A stretch of 64,000 nucleotides of DNA from assembly GCA_019918135.1 (NCBI GenBank), contig WBZZ01003735.1, forward strand, positions 1 to 64,000, written 5' to 3'. The notes beneath the pieces were generated by a model that was given only the letters and a program-made list of their open reading frames with translations, had not been told where the DNA came from and did not search any database. Both the position numbers and the translations under genes were made by a program. Positions 28,414-37,292 of the stretch are shown one piece after another. Positions within the stretch are counted from its first letter, which is position 1. Each line of letters begins with the position of its first letter. The DNA comes from Paulinella micropora. Taxonomy: Eukaryota; Cercozoa; Imbricatea; Euglyphida; Paulinellidae.

Positions 28414-28680
28414 CCTCTTTTTTGGGCTCTCCCTTTCTTTTTTTTGGGGGGGGGGGGGAATGGGATAAAGTGCTGCCCCCCCCAACCCCATTTGTCGAGG
28501 GGGGGGGTGCCCCCCCCCCTTTTTTGCTGAGGTGCAAGCGGCGCCTTAAGAACGACTGCCCAGGGGGGCAGAAACACACACCCCAAAAAGAGTGAGAGGA
28601 GCGACGGGAGGGCCCCCACAACGGTTTGGGCTGCTAGCCCACCCCCCCCCACGCACCACAACCTCTAGATCTGTGGGCCC
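28414..28680. other. G/C-homopolymer spacer
   Basis: Alternating G and C homopolymers (28446-28460, 28482-28520, 28644-28650). No gene seen. Confidence 0.5.
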
Positions 28681-28749
28681 AGAGCATGGACAACCGCGTC
28701 TGCCAGAAGCGCCGGCGGCCCAACACACACAGCGCCCCACCAGTCTCGT

Positions 28750-28930
28750 CCGCGGCGCGGTTGTGGCTCCAGCGCCTGGCTACTGCCGAGCCGTTTGTGG
28801 AAAAAAAGGCGGGAGTCCGGATGCTCCAGCAGTACGGCTGGTGTTCAAGGAATGGCGTGCAGGCCACTGGTCGCCGGACCGCCCGGCCTGTGAAAGTTGC
28901 TTCGTCAGCACCAAAAAATCCACACTGGTG
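28750..28930 (+). pseudogene. Decayed copy of the C-terminal half of the 15466 gene
   Basis: LWLQRLATAEPFVEKKAG matches LWFKRLAEAEPYVEQRAG of the gene at 15466, then in the next frame VFKEWRAGH and PACESCF match VFREWRVGQ and AACEACY. About 12 codons are missing at the frame change, and the end runs into the zinc-finger reading frame. A truncated, frameshifted duplicate. Confidence 0.75.
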
Positions 28931-29944
28931 AGAAGCGATACCGCTGTAAGCAATGTGCTATGTCATTTATAAAAGCATTCGATCTTAAGAGGCATATGCG
29001 TATCCACTCGGGCGAACGCCCGTTCGCCTGCCATGAATGCGAGAAGACGTTTGCGCATGCAAACTCGCTCAAGACACACCTTCGTATCCACTCGGGCGAG
29101 AAGCCGTTTGCGTGCACAGAGTGCGAGGGCCGCTTCAGTACATCTGGCATCTCAGAAGCACGAGAGAGACATGAGAAAGCAAGAAGTGGCAGCACGTATG
29201 CACTTTTGCATCGTTCAGCACGACCAAGTTCCAGACTGGGCAAGGCCTGCTCCAATGCTTGACGCGTTGCAAGACGGAGCTTGTACTTGACGATCACGTG
29301 CAGCGGTGCCACACCGAAGAAGGAATTGCGAAGCGCTTTAGAAGTGAGCAACAGTTGGCGGAGTTCCTCGCGGCCAAGGGCTGGGCCTTCGACCGCGACT
29401 TTGCTAATGCAATTTTCTACAAGCACTGCGATGCAAAAATCACTCCGCACTTTGCAGGCGCCGTGAGCTCGCGGCCCGACTTCCACCTGCTGGGGTTCCA
29501 GTCGCTACCCGCGGAACGCCGCTGCTTGGTGTTGTTGTGCAACGACGAGTTTGCGCACCGGCGGTACCGGTGCGAGCTCGGGCGCATGCTCAAGATCAGC
29601 ACGGCACTTGGGGCTAACCCTAGCTTCCGCGACCTGCCAATTATCGCTTTAACCCGCACTGGTTCGAAGTGGACGGTGTGTTGCACGACCCGCCGCTGGC
29701 GGCCAGGTTTGAGCGCTTGCAGCAGCTGTTGCTGGACCTGCAGGGAGGGCGTGTGCCGGGGGTTGCCTCGCGCCGGGCGGCTCTGTCTCTCTTGTACCTG
29801 TACTACGACCGGCAGACCACGGCCGCGACAGCGGCGCCGTGGCAGCGGCTGGCGGGGGACCTGTACAGCGCCGGGCCGGACACAGGCGATGGCAATTCAG
29901 AGGTGGCGTTAGCTTTGCGTGACTGTGTGGTCCTAGTCGAATAA
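28894..29944 (+). pseudogene. C2H2 zinc-finger/nuclease-like gene, broken
   Basis: Three C2H2 units in one frame (HTGEKRYRCKQC, HSGERPFACHEC, HSGEKPFACTEC with TGEK-type linkers), a further Cys/His unit in a second frame, then a domain with RPDFHL, CNDEFAHRRY and GRMLKI. This combination is common in algal and amoebal giant viruses, where the domain is taken to be nuclease-like (RPDF ... E.DE.QH..Y ... RM). The frame changes between 29140 and 29250 and again at 29642, where LPI should lead into YRFNPHWFEVDG, which is in the -1 frame; no GT...AG fits there. No ATG opens the finger region, which follows a TGA and starts inside the decayed copy above. I read a 5'-truncated, frameshifted gene. 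Confidence 0.65.
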
Positions 29945-29954
29945 AAAATTTGCT
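29941..29954 (+). terminator. AATAAA 3' end
   Basis: GAATAAAAAATTTGC overlaps the stop at 29942-29944. Confidence 0.5.
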
Positions 29955-30700
29955 TACTTTTTAACAGAAATAATCTTTCCCCCGGGTGCAGCCGGCGAGG
30001 ATTTATGATGACAGCGAAGAGGAATATTCCGGCTTTTGCGGAGCTTGCTAATTTTTTTTGTTAAAAACAAGAATCCTTCACCTGATATTCCGCACAAACG
30101 ACATTAGTGCCATGCAAACTAGTTGCGTCAATGTCGAAAGACGTAGCTTCCGGCTTTTGCATGGGACTAAATTTCAAAACAAGGTCTGCGCGTTTTCCCG
30201 GGAAAGACGTGTACAAAATTTTTTTTCGGTGAGGATCCGATCTGGTAAACTATATTTGTCTAGCTTTTTTGGTTTAGAATTTTTTTCTGCACGTCGTCCG
30301 GCCCCACATCTGTTCGAGTTTTTAATAAAATTGTTTGCAGATTGTCGATGTGTTTCTGCAATCGGTACACGCGCGCACCCCGCTGCCGATTGCAGAAACA
30401 TATCGAGAAGGGCCCCCAAGGCGAAAGCGCAGCGAGCTCTTTGTCGAGCTTTTGGCTTGTGCGCCACACACGCAGACACTTCATCCTCTACCCCACACTC
30501 CTCTCCTCTTCCCTCCCGACGTGTCGCGCGCGCTGAATTACGTCCAGAACTGCTCTGTGTAAAGAGTTTTTTTGTGCAATTTCCCGGAAAAACATTCCGC
30601 TTTTCCTGCGGGGAGGGGGAGGTGCCAAGAGTCTGTGGGGAGGGGGGGCGTCCCCCGGCATGAACTCAGTAGCAGCATCTTTTTAGTTTTCTTCGGTTCT
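29955..30700. other. Mosaic of gene-end and gene-start fragments, no intact gene
   Basis: Contains a diverged junction element near 30070 (CACCTGATATTCCGC), a TCGAGTTTTTAATAAAATTG block (30314-30333) like the R3 3'-end module, a near-perfect inverted repeat (30346-30405), and at 30521-30560 a copy of the VSRALNYVQNC stretch from the gene at 37293, stopped after three more codons. It looks assembled from duplicated pieces. Confidence 0.6.
30346..30405. repeat. 20-bp inverted repeat, 19/20 matched
   Basis: CGATGTGTTTCTGCAATCGG (30346-30365) pairs with the segment at 30386-30405, with one mismatch and a 20-base loop containing a CGCGCG core. Confidence 0.85.
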
Positions 30701-30706
30701 GCTCCC

Positions 30707-30795
30707 CTGTTCTTTGAGCCCCCCGGGCTCAGGGAGCTCAGGTGGAAGGGAAGAAGAACAAAGGGGGTGGGGGGGGGCGCCCCCCCCCCCGGCAG
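30707..30795. repeat. R1 palindromic GAGCCC...GGGCTC element
   Basis: TTCTTTGAGCCCCCCGGGCTCAGG, then AGGGAAGAAGAA, then a G tract facing a C tract. The same unit is found near 33030, 35640, 35750, 42635, 50690, 52930, 58912, 60222, 61100 and 61205, in both orientations. Confidence 0.85.
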
Positions 30796-30900
30796 AAACA
30801 GAAAATCTCTTTTCGAATCAAAAGCTCCTTTTTTAAAGCAAGACGAGACAAAGGAGCGGCGCCTTCTATCACGTCTTTATTTTTTTGTCGTCAGAATTGA

Positions 30901-31095
30901 ATGGATATAAAAAACTTTTTTGGGGGAATAGCGCAGCGGCCCATAGCACAGACTAATATCTTAGCGGAAGTACTGTGCCAAAACAAGAAGCGAAGGTTTG
31001 AAGAAAATGCATTGTCTGGGGCACTGCCGCCTCAGACGGCAGTAGGAGTAAGCGTACCCGCGTTCCTGTGCAAGCATGCTCTACCCCACGCATAA
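30901..31095 (+). CDS. Small ORF, 64 residues, doubtful
   Basis: ATG 30901 opens a short frame whose product is of ordinary composition (ILAEVLCQNKKRRF). No family, no repeat content. It may be a fragment of a longer gene; the following 165 bases hold nothing clear. Confidence 0.25.
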   Translation: MDIKNFFGGIAQRPIAQTNILAEVLCQNKKRRFEENALSGALPPQTAVGVSVPAFLCKHALPHA

Positions 31096-31259
31096 GCGGT
31101 AATCGACTCGCGTGGGGGCCTACGTTCGATTGGAGCGAGGTGCGGGTTAGGCCCCCCCATTGAGGTCAACCAGCCCACCCAATCACCGATTGGAAAAGCG
31201 TATAAGCGTCGGGGCTTCAGAATTCCAGGATAAGATCCAAGCGTTCGTTAGGCACCCTA

Positions 31260-31754
31260 CTAGCCCGCCCGGCAGCAAGCACTACTCTCTAGCTCAGTTC
31301 TAGCTTCAGTTCTAGCTTGACCAATCTGTCCAACCAGACCTCGCTGTACTTTTCTCCCAGCTTCCAGCTCCTGCCGCTCTTTTTCTAGGGCCTGCCTCTC
31401 TAGCTCGGCTTGCTGCTCCAGTCCGGCTCGTTGGGCTTGGCGCTGTTGCTGGTAATGCGGTCGCCGTCGCTTTTTCAGGCGGTGGTAGCGGAGTCGCTTT
31501 ATGCTAGTAGCGGCTGGCAAGTAACAGAGCAGCTTGTTCAACCGCTCCACATAGTGGTTCTGCTGGTGGCCCCACTGTGGGGGGGCTTGCTGGTTGTTGT
31601 TTAATGACGCGGTACCATTTGTTCGGCAACCACGGGCGCTGAAGCTCCAACCAGTTTGCCAGCAGTGCGCTATCGCTGCTGTTGCTGTCCAAGACCTTGT
31701 TGAAACCTTAATAAAAATCTTTTTCTTTTCTTTTAATACTTTATTGGCGCTCAC
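31260..31754 (-). CDS. Doubtful coiled-coil ORF
   Basis: The only opening codon is a minus-strand GTG, with no ATG. The C-terminal part is rich in Glu, Gln, Arg and Leu with heptad-like spacing (LERQALEKERQELEAGRK), so at least a fragment of a coiled-coil protein is present. It begins beside an AT block (TAATAAAAATC, 31710-31720). Probably a truncated gene. Confidence 0.3.
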   Translation of the reverse strand: MSANKVLKEKKKIFIKVSTRSWTATAAIAHCWQTGWSFSARGCRTNGTASLNNNQQAPPQWGHQQNHYVERLNKLLCYLPAATSIKRLRYHRLKKRRRPHYQQQRQAQRAGLEQQAELERQALEKERQELEAGRKVQRGLVGQIGQARTEARTELESSACCRAG

Positions 31755-31991
31755 AACTAAAGCTGAAAATGAACGGTCAACGCATTGGTGATAGGTCGAA
31801 AAGTTGACGGGAGTCTCCGTGGAAGACTAGAACTTACAAATCCAAATTAAATGGTCCAACGAGTTGACTCTCAGATGAGGCGAGCAAAATAGCTCAAAAC
31901 GTTTTTCCCTGGTGGTGAGGATAGGCTTACCCCCCTCCTCTCTTCGCTAGCGGCTGCGTCGGACTAGTCTCTAGCTGCACATGATGAAGCT

Positions 31992-32555
31992 TTACAGTTG
32001 TATTGCCTCCATCTCTTTTAGAATCTCGCGTTTAAGAGTATATCTCTCTGTGTTCTCTCGACGTGTTGCAGCGTTTCGCAACGCAGCATAATATTCCTGT
32101 GGTGGAGGTGGTGGCGAAATACCAGCACTCTCCATCCAAGGCTGCATGGGATTCTCGCGCATGTGCTGTGAGTATATTTTTTGCCCTAGTGCATTTTGCT
32201 GCGCCTGATGTTTTGCTTCCTCATTAATCTTGGTAGTCAAGTCTTGGATTGTACCGATAGGATCAGCCCTCGCTTTCCACAGCGCAATCATCTGCTGCAA
32301 GCGTAGGTGTTTCGTTTTCAGAGCATTTAATTGACGGCGCGTATGAATGTCGTCATCGTTCTGCGCGCCGCCATAAAAGCGTGAACTCGATCTCGCGTCA
32401 GCCAGTTGCACTTTATCTTGTTCCTGCTTGATTTGCTCTTGGATATGCTGGAGCAATTTGTCTCCTTTTCGTTCTTTTTCCTCCAAAATTTTGTAGGGAC
32501 GGCACGACTTTTCCTTGCCGCACTTGTTGCAATTTTGAGATGGGGTCTCAGCCAT
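31992..32555 (-). CDS. Gln/Glu-rich coiled-coil protein with N-terminal Cys motif
   Basis: Minus-strand ATG 32555; 187 residues, intact. N-terminus CNKCGKEKSC is a possible zinc knuckle, followed by long charged helices (LLQHIQEQIKQEQDK, LKTKHLRLQQMIALWKARAD), a Pro run (PPPPPQEYY) and a final helix. The DNA is clearly less GC-rich than neighbouring genes, as is the gene at 46642-47466, so both may share a different origin. Function unknown; possibly a scaffold or virion component. Confidence 0.55.
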   Translation of the reverse strand: MAETPSQNCNKCGKEKSCRPYKILEEKERKGDKLLQHIQEQIKQEQDKVQLADARSSSRFYGGAQNDDDIHTRRQLNALKTKHLRLQQMIALWKARADPIGTIQDLTTKINEEAKHQAQQNALGQKIYSQHMRENPMQPWMESAGISPPPPPQEYYAALRNAATRRENTERYTLKREILKEMEAIQL

Positions 32556-33179
32556 TGTGGCACGTCCCTATTACTATATAATAAATAAAGCCAAATATTA
32601 CCTCCTAGGAGCAAAACCCACTTGACCCCCCTGGCACCCCCGAGGCACCACAAAAAAGTCCCTCCTCCACCTCATCCCTCTCCCCTTTTCTCTGCTCACA
32701 GATGGGCTCCCTGTTCCCCGTGTCGTGCGCACAAGGTCGGCCGACAGGTGTATCTGGCCGGCCAGGCCTCTCAAACGTTGATGAACAACTAGCGGCCCGC
32801 TGGACAAAGTCTCTCCCTTATGTGATTATTTTGGCACAGTGCTTTCTAGTCAAGGACCGGCCCTTGGTTTTGAAGTAAAATACACCCACAGTTCAGACGG
32901 CCTGTCTGAAAATTGAGTTTTTATTAAAAAACTCAGCACCCGGGGGGGGGGGACGTCTTGGTGGAGGCGTTTTGTGTGTTTATATTTTTTTGGTACCTTT
33001 TGCGCCCCTCCCTTCCCCTCTTTCCCTGCTCTTTGAGCCCCCCGGGCTCAGGGGGCTCAGATGGAGGAAAGAAGAAAAGAGGGGGTGGGGGTCCTAGGGC
33101 GGGCCCCGCCCAAAGCTAAAGCAAAAGTCTGAGCTCCGCCCCCGGAGCTTTTAGCATGTCGGACCACCTGGATGGCAAA
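32556..33179. other. Spacer with AT promoter block, C tracts and R1 copy
   Basis: TATTACTATATAATAAATAAAG (32569-32590) is the likely promoter of the minus gene at 31992-32555. An R1 copy lies at 33027-33095, and 33128-33175 duplicates the leader and first codons of the gene at 37293 (GGAGCTTTTAGCATGTCGG) before breaking off into LRR sequence. Confidence 0.6.
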
Positions 33180-33791
33180 ACTTAAACGCGTAGCACTGAC
33201 GAACTCCTCCTCCTCAGGCCTTGCTCTGACGGGTCCAGGGGAACAAATACATTCTCTCAACAGTGTGAGCACCAGTGTCGCTAGCTGTGCCTAACTCGTG
33301 CGAATAGGCTGCTGCTGGCCACAGGGGCCAGACGACGACGACAAGGACTCTGCAGCAGCAGCCCTACACAGGCCGCCACAGACAGGCCCGCGTGGAGAGT
33401 TACCGGCCTCAAGCTGGAAATCAAGGATTGCCGCGAACTCACTGAAATCTGCTTGAAGGATCTTTTTCCAATTGAAGAATACGGTAGATGGCCGGCGCCA
33501 CTAAAAGAAATAACCATAGACATATCTTCTTGTCCGTTGCTAAAGAACATTCAACTGCCCGACAATCTGGTTGCAAACAAAGCAACTCTGCGCTTCAGAT
33601 CCTTGCCGGCTTGTAAACGGCTAAGGATGCCCGACGGTTGGAAAATCAAGAAAGGGACGAGAATAACTCTTGGTGCAATCCGCCGGGAGTGCATTGAGTT
33701 GAGGCAGAACTCTGATTATGCGCGTCTGACCTTTAGCGACCGAGGTGATACAGAAGAAGAAGAGGAACAGGAAGAGGATGAAGAAGAATAA
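33180..33791 (+). pseudogene. Partial duplicate of F-box/LRR protein 2
   Basis: Nearly identical to 18715-18760 joined to 19005-19567 with ~245 bases deleted at GGGTC/CAGGGG and a few substitutions, plus a stop (CCTAACTC) and frame change around 33290-33410. From 33453 the frame is intact to the TAA at 33789-33791 (KDLFPIEEY ... SDRGD). It lacks a start of its own, though the fused leader from the 37293 gene at 33155-33175 could supply one. Confidence 0.85.
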
Positions 33792-33792
33792 A

Positions 33793-33990
33793 ACATTTTA
33801 TTAAAAAGCAACCATAAAACAAACTAGAACCCTGCCACCGTATGTTTCCAGCGGAAAAAGGGGGGCTCGGCTTTTGCGGGAAATTTTGCTAAAATTTTTT
33901 GCAAATCTAAATTTTTTAGCAAAGCTAAATTTTAGCTAAAATCTAGAATCCCGCCACCTTATATTCCCGGTAAAGACGACACCAGCGCTC
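33793..33990. repeat. Duplicate of the 19567-19760 junction block
   Basis: Continues the duplication of the LRR gene through its 3' end and both TAGAATCC/ACTAGAACC elements, ending at GACGACACCAGCGC. Confidence 0.85.
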
Positions 33991-33995
33991 CCTTG

Positions 33996-34136
33996 GCCGC
34001 AAAACAGAAAGAACTCGAGGCACAATTTCGGCTTGCACAGCCAGAGGAGGTTGAGAAAAAGGACCCAGAGCTAGCAGAAGACATCTCAAGAAACCTCGCT
34101 AAAGCACAGGCTTTCAATAACAGGGGCCCTCCCCCG
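33996..34136 (+). pseudogene. Fragment of a charged helical protein
   Basis: In frame QKELEAQFRLAQPEEVEKK and DISRNLAKAQAFNN read as real protein but there is no ATG and the frame runs antisense into the end of the minus-strand gene at 34138. Attached directly to the duplicated junction block. Confidence 0.35.
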
Positions 34137-34137
34137 C

Positions 34138-35235
34138 TTAAACAAGAAATAGCCCGTCACATTCCCCGGTGCACCAGACCTTGCGGGCTTGCTCGTAGTC
34201 CGCGCCAACAACCCCACGCCAATGCTGCAGCGATTTCTTCCATTCTTTGCAGACACGCCCAAGATCATACCCTGCAGGCGGGCTGGGTATTTCCATTCCT
34301 TGCAACAACATGGTTGCCTTACATAAGCTAAAACTCACACCCCGGCCCCCCGCCCCTGTCTGTGGCGGGGGCGCCGGCTTCATGTGCTGTTGCAACACGG
34401 CCAGGTTGAGGACACTGTCGTTCCACCCAGACCGGTTGCTCATAAAATTTCCGTGCGTAAATACACACGCAGTAAATGTACCAGCATCTTGGCATTTATT
34501 TAGGCCTTGAATAGCCAGGATTTTTGTCAGGGCCTGTTTCCTGCAAGGGCGAAAGACGAGCCCTGGAGATGGCTGGTGTTTGCTTCCTTCACGGCCACGG
34601 GGGGGGCAGGGGGCCTCGAACATGTCGAAGGACAGCAGCTGTCGGACGCGCTGCAGCAAGAAACAGTAGCTGGACGCTTTGCTGCGGTACGTGCAGGCCA
34701 GCTGCGCCAGCGTAATCTCTACCGTACGCAACACGTTTTCTTTGTTGGCGGTCTTGCTCTCGTAGTTGCGCTCCGTCTCGGACAGAGGCCCTCCCAGCCA
34801 GAACGTGCCCTCCGGCGGGTGCAGCTGAGCCTGTTTTTTGTCCCCTCTCCAGCATGCCTCTTCCGCGACCTCGCCCAGCACATAGATCCGAAGCTCCTGA
34901 GAAGGGTCTTCCAAGCTCGCGTTGTGCGAGCTCACGTATTCTCCTGCAACCAGTAGAGCTGTAAGCATAGCGCGCGGCATCACTGAACACACAAGCACTA
35001 CTCGCTGGAGGTCTAGTTTTCGCAGCAGCTCTTGCGCTGCCTGCAGCTCTGTTCTCTCCAGCACGTTAATCCAGGGCACTGCGGAGCTTTGGAACGCGTC
35101 GCCCTGCACAGGGTCTTTCCTCAGATCTTTTATGTTTGTTGTGACTGGGACGTGCCGAAAGTACCACACGAGACAACTGCGCACCTCACGCCTCTCACGC
35201 CTCTTGCCAGCAGGCTTTTCTCGGGATACTAACAT
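34138..35235 (-). CDS. Hypothetical protein, 365 residues
   Basis: Minus-strand ATG 35235, a T-rich tract (CTTTTTTTTAATG on plus) just upstream. Intact frame. Notable stretches: a basic N-terminus, VVLVCSVMPRAMLTALLVAGEYV (hydrophobic, perhaps a buried strand-helix), LRTVEITLAQLACTYR and several Cys scattered without pairing. No membrane protein pattern and no known motif. Its 3' end abuts the fragment at 33996. Confidence 0.55.
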   Translation of the reverse strand: MLVSREKPAGKRRERREVRSCLVWYFRHVPVTTNIKDLRKDPVQGDAFQSSAVPWINVLERTELQAAQELLRKLDLQRVVLVCSVMPRAMLTALLVAGEYVSSHNASLEDPSQELRIYVLGEVAEEACWRGDKKQAQLHPPEGTFWLGGPLSETERNYESKTANKENVLRTVEITLAQLACTYRSKASSYCFLLQRVRQLLSFDMFEAPCPPRGREGSKHQPSPGLVFRPCRKQALTKILAIQGLNKCQDAGTFTACVFTHGNFMSNRSGWNDSVLNLAVLQQHMKPAPPPQTGAGGRGVSFSLCKATMLLQGMEIPSPPAGYDLGRVCKEWKKSLQHWRGVVGADYEQARKVWCTGECDGLFLV

Positions 35236-35705
35236 GCTTTTTTTTAATGCTTATATCTTACTACTTGTGTTACCCGTCCTGGTGAAAGGAGGGGGTTTGG
35301 GGGGGGCGCGGGGGCGGAAAGTCTTGTCTCTCTCTTCCCGCCTCCTTTTTTTTCCTCGACTCATTTTCTGGGGCTGACGGCTGGCCTATAGTTTGGACTG
35401 ATACAGTTCACCACGACAGACGTGATCAAGCGTTCGGCTTGGTCGCTTTCTGAACCCCCCTTTTGAGCCCTTGTGGCAGCTCCGATTAGATTTAAAAACT
35501 TTTCGGTTTCTTCGCGCTCCCACCAACTTTGTACGGCACATTATTCGCAGCTGCTAAAACAACCTGAATAACCCCGCCGCCATTTATGTGCCAGAAGAAT
35601 AAAATGTACGGCGGTTTATCCTCGACGACGTTCGTTCCCCGGGCTCAGGGGGCTCAGGTGGAGGAAAGAAGAAAAGAGGGGGGGGGGGACACCCCCGGCA
35701 TGAAC
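35236..35705. other. Spacer with duplicated R1 element
   Basis: AT-rich start (promoter of the gene at 34138-35235), a poly-G tract (35290-35330) and R1 copies at 35636-35690. The end of R1 reads into the next minus-strand gene. No gene seen. Confidence 0.5.
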
Positions 35706-36986
35706 TTAGTAGCAGCATCTTTTTAGTTTTCTTCGGTTCTGCTCCCCTGTTCTTTGAGCCCCGGGCTCAGGGGGCTCAGGTGGAGGAAAGAAGAAAAGAG
35801 GGGGTGGGGAGGGGGGCGCCACCCCCCGTTCGGCCACGTAGCAGCCCGCCAAGATTTTGAACGAACATGAGGCGCTGTCCTTGTTGGGAGAGCAGTGAAG
35901 CTCCTGGTGAAGGCCGCGGCTGGCGCTCGTGGGGGGTGGTATGCCTCCCGGCAGCATGCCCCCCCGGGCGATGAACATGCTGTAATAAACCTGGAGTAGG
36001 GTCGGCGTGATTTTGCCTACGCTGCCTAGAGTGTGCACGATGACGTAGGCCTCGACCCAGGCCTGCAGCGAGGGCCAGGCGAGGGCGAGGGGCTTCATTA
36101 GGGGCGCGGTCTCCGGAAGGGTGGAACAGGCCGCGAAGATGCTCCGCGCTAGATTGTTGTTGGCGGAAAACGCAAACCCGGCCTCCCGCCAGAACCGCTC
36201 ATTGTGGTGCAGCGCCAGGCTTGGCGCTTGGTGGCCGTCAGTGCCCATGCCTATCCAGACACAGCGAATTGCCGTCGGTAGAGCCTTGGCTGTGTTGAAC
36301 ACGGCCAGCCAGCGCAATGATGAGAAGGACGACGACGAAAAAGGCGGCGACGTGCCCACAGAGGCCTGGCGGGCGGAGCCTAGCACGTTGCCACCTACTG
36401 CCGGGAGGACAATCAGCGCGGGGCTAAGCGCGTTTAACACCCTGGCGAGAAGATCAGCACCCGAAGCACCGGCCAGGGGAACAAAGAGCACTCGGGGCGC
36501 TAGACTGCCCATGGCCTCGGCGGCAGTCGAGAGCGCCAGGGACTCCTGTAGCAGCGTGCCCGCGAGGAAAGCTGGGTCGCGCAGAGCCTCGCCGGCTTTA
36601 GTCTTAAGAGGGAGCATGTCTTTAACTAACAGGGCCAGTTCTGTGTGATTGTGCGGCCTGACCTTGTAACAGCCCCCCCCTACGTCCTTGGTCAGAAAGT
36701 TTAAGTAGTGCACAGCAAAGGCCTGGCTCGTTGGGCGACGGCGGAATCCCGCCCCAGAAAGTACAGACTTCAGCACGAGCTTTCGCGCCGGGGACATGAC
36801 CAAGACTAGAGGGGGGTCGCCGTGCGTCTTCTTTGTTAACGCCAGGCAAAGCGCAACCATCATGTCAGGGTAGCCCTTGGTGGCAATCACAACCCTTTTG
36901 CCCCTGCGGTTTCCGTCCAGAATAGCACTGAAGGGCCCGCTAGCCCTGCCGTGAGAGCAAGCGTGGGTAGTCCCTGTTTTCTCCAT
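35706..36986 (-). CDS. Hypothetical protein whose C-terminus reads into an R1 repeat
   Basis: Minus-strand ATG 36986 (GCCATGG). 426 residues. The first ~375 look like a folded alpha/beta protein: KRVVIATKGYPDMMVALCLAL, PPLVLVMSPARKLVLKSVL, PRVLFVPLAGASGADLLARVL, suggesting Rossmann-like strands, but no catalytic motif is recognised. The last ~45 residues (VAPPSPPPLFFFPPPEPPEP ...) are translated from an R1 copy and G/C tracts. A natural stop appears to have been lost when R1 inserted or recombined. Confidence 0.55.
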   Translation of the reverse strand: MEKTGTTHACSHGRASGPFSAILDGNRRGKRVVIATKGYPDMMVALCLALTKKTHGDPPLVLVMSPARKLVLKSVLSGAGFRRRPTSQAFAVHYLNFLTKDVGGGCYKVRPHNHTELALLVKDMLPLKTKAGEALRDPAFLAGTLLQESLALSTAAEAMGSLAPRVLFVPLAGASGADLLARVLNALSPALIVLPAVGGNVLGSARQASVGTSPPFSSSSFSSLRWLAVFNTAKALPTAIRCVWIGMGTDGHQAPSLALHHNERFWREAGFAFSANNNLARSIFAACSTLPETAPLMKPLALAWPSLQAWVEAYVIVHTLGSVGKITPTLLQVYYSMFIARGGMLPGGIPPPTSASRGLHQELHCSPNKDSASCSFKILAGCYVAERGVAPPSPPPLFFFPPPEPPEPGAQRTGEQNRRKLKRCCY

Positions 36987-37292
36987 GGCCTTCCCTCGCC
37001 CCTTTCTTTCTTTTAGCTTTGCTAAATTCTAGAATCCCGCCACCTTATATTCCCGGTACAAACGACACCAGTGCCTTGGGCAAAAGCCTTTCCCTCCTCC
37101 CTCAGGTGGAGGGAAGAAAAAAAAGGGTGGGGGCGGCGCCCCCCCCCCTCCCACGCACCCCGTTCTTTCGCGCGGGGGAGGGGGTGCCCCCCCCCCTTTT
37201 TTTTCTGTGGGGGGGGGGGAGGGGGCCTGAGAAATAGTGTGGCGCCCAAGGCGAAAGCAAAAGTCTGAGCTCCGCCCCCCGGAGCTTTTGGC
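36987..37292. other. Divergent spacer with junction element and G/C tracts
   Basis: Holds the TAGAATCCCGCCACCTTATAT element (37029-37050) also found at 19715 and 33940, C and G homopolymers, and the leader GAGCTCCGCCCCCCGGAGC (37267-37285), a palindrome just before the ATG at 37293 that is duplicated at 33132-33150. Confidence 0.65.

Noticed and set aside
28905-29486. Minus-strand 193-residue frame over the zinc fingers
   Set aside because: Antisense of the repeated C2H2 units, which explains its apparent order.
29640-29646. Intron explaining the zinc-finger/nuclease frame break
   Set aside because: No GT lies close enough upstream; conserved residues on both sides are separated by a single-base shift.
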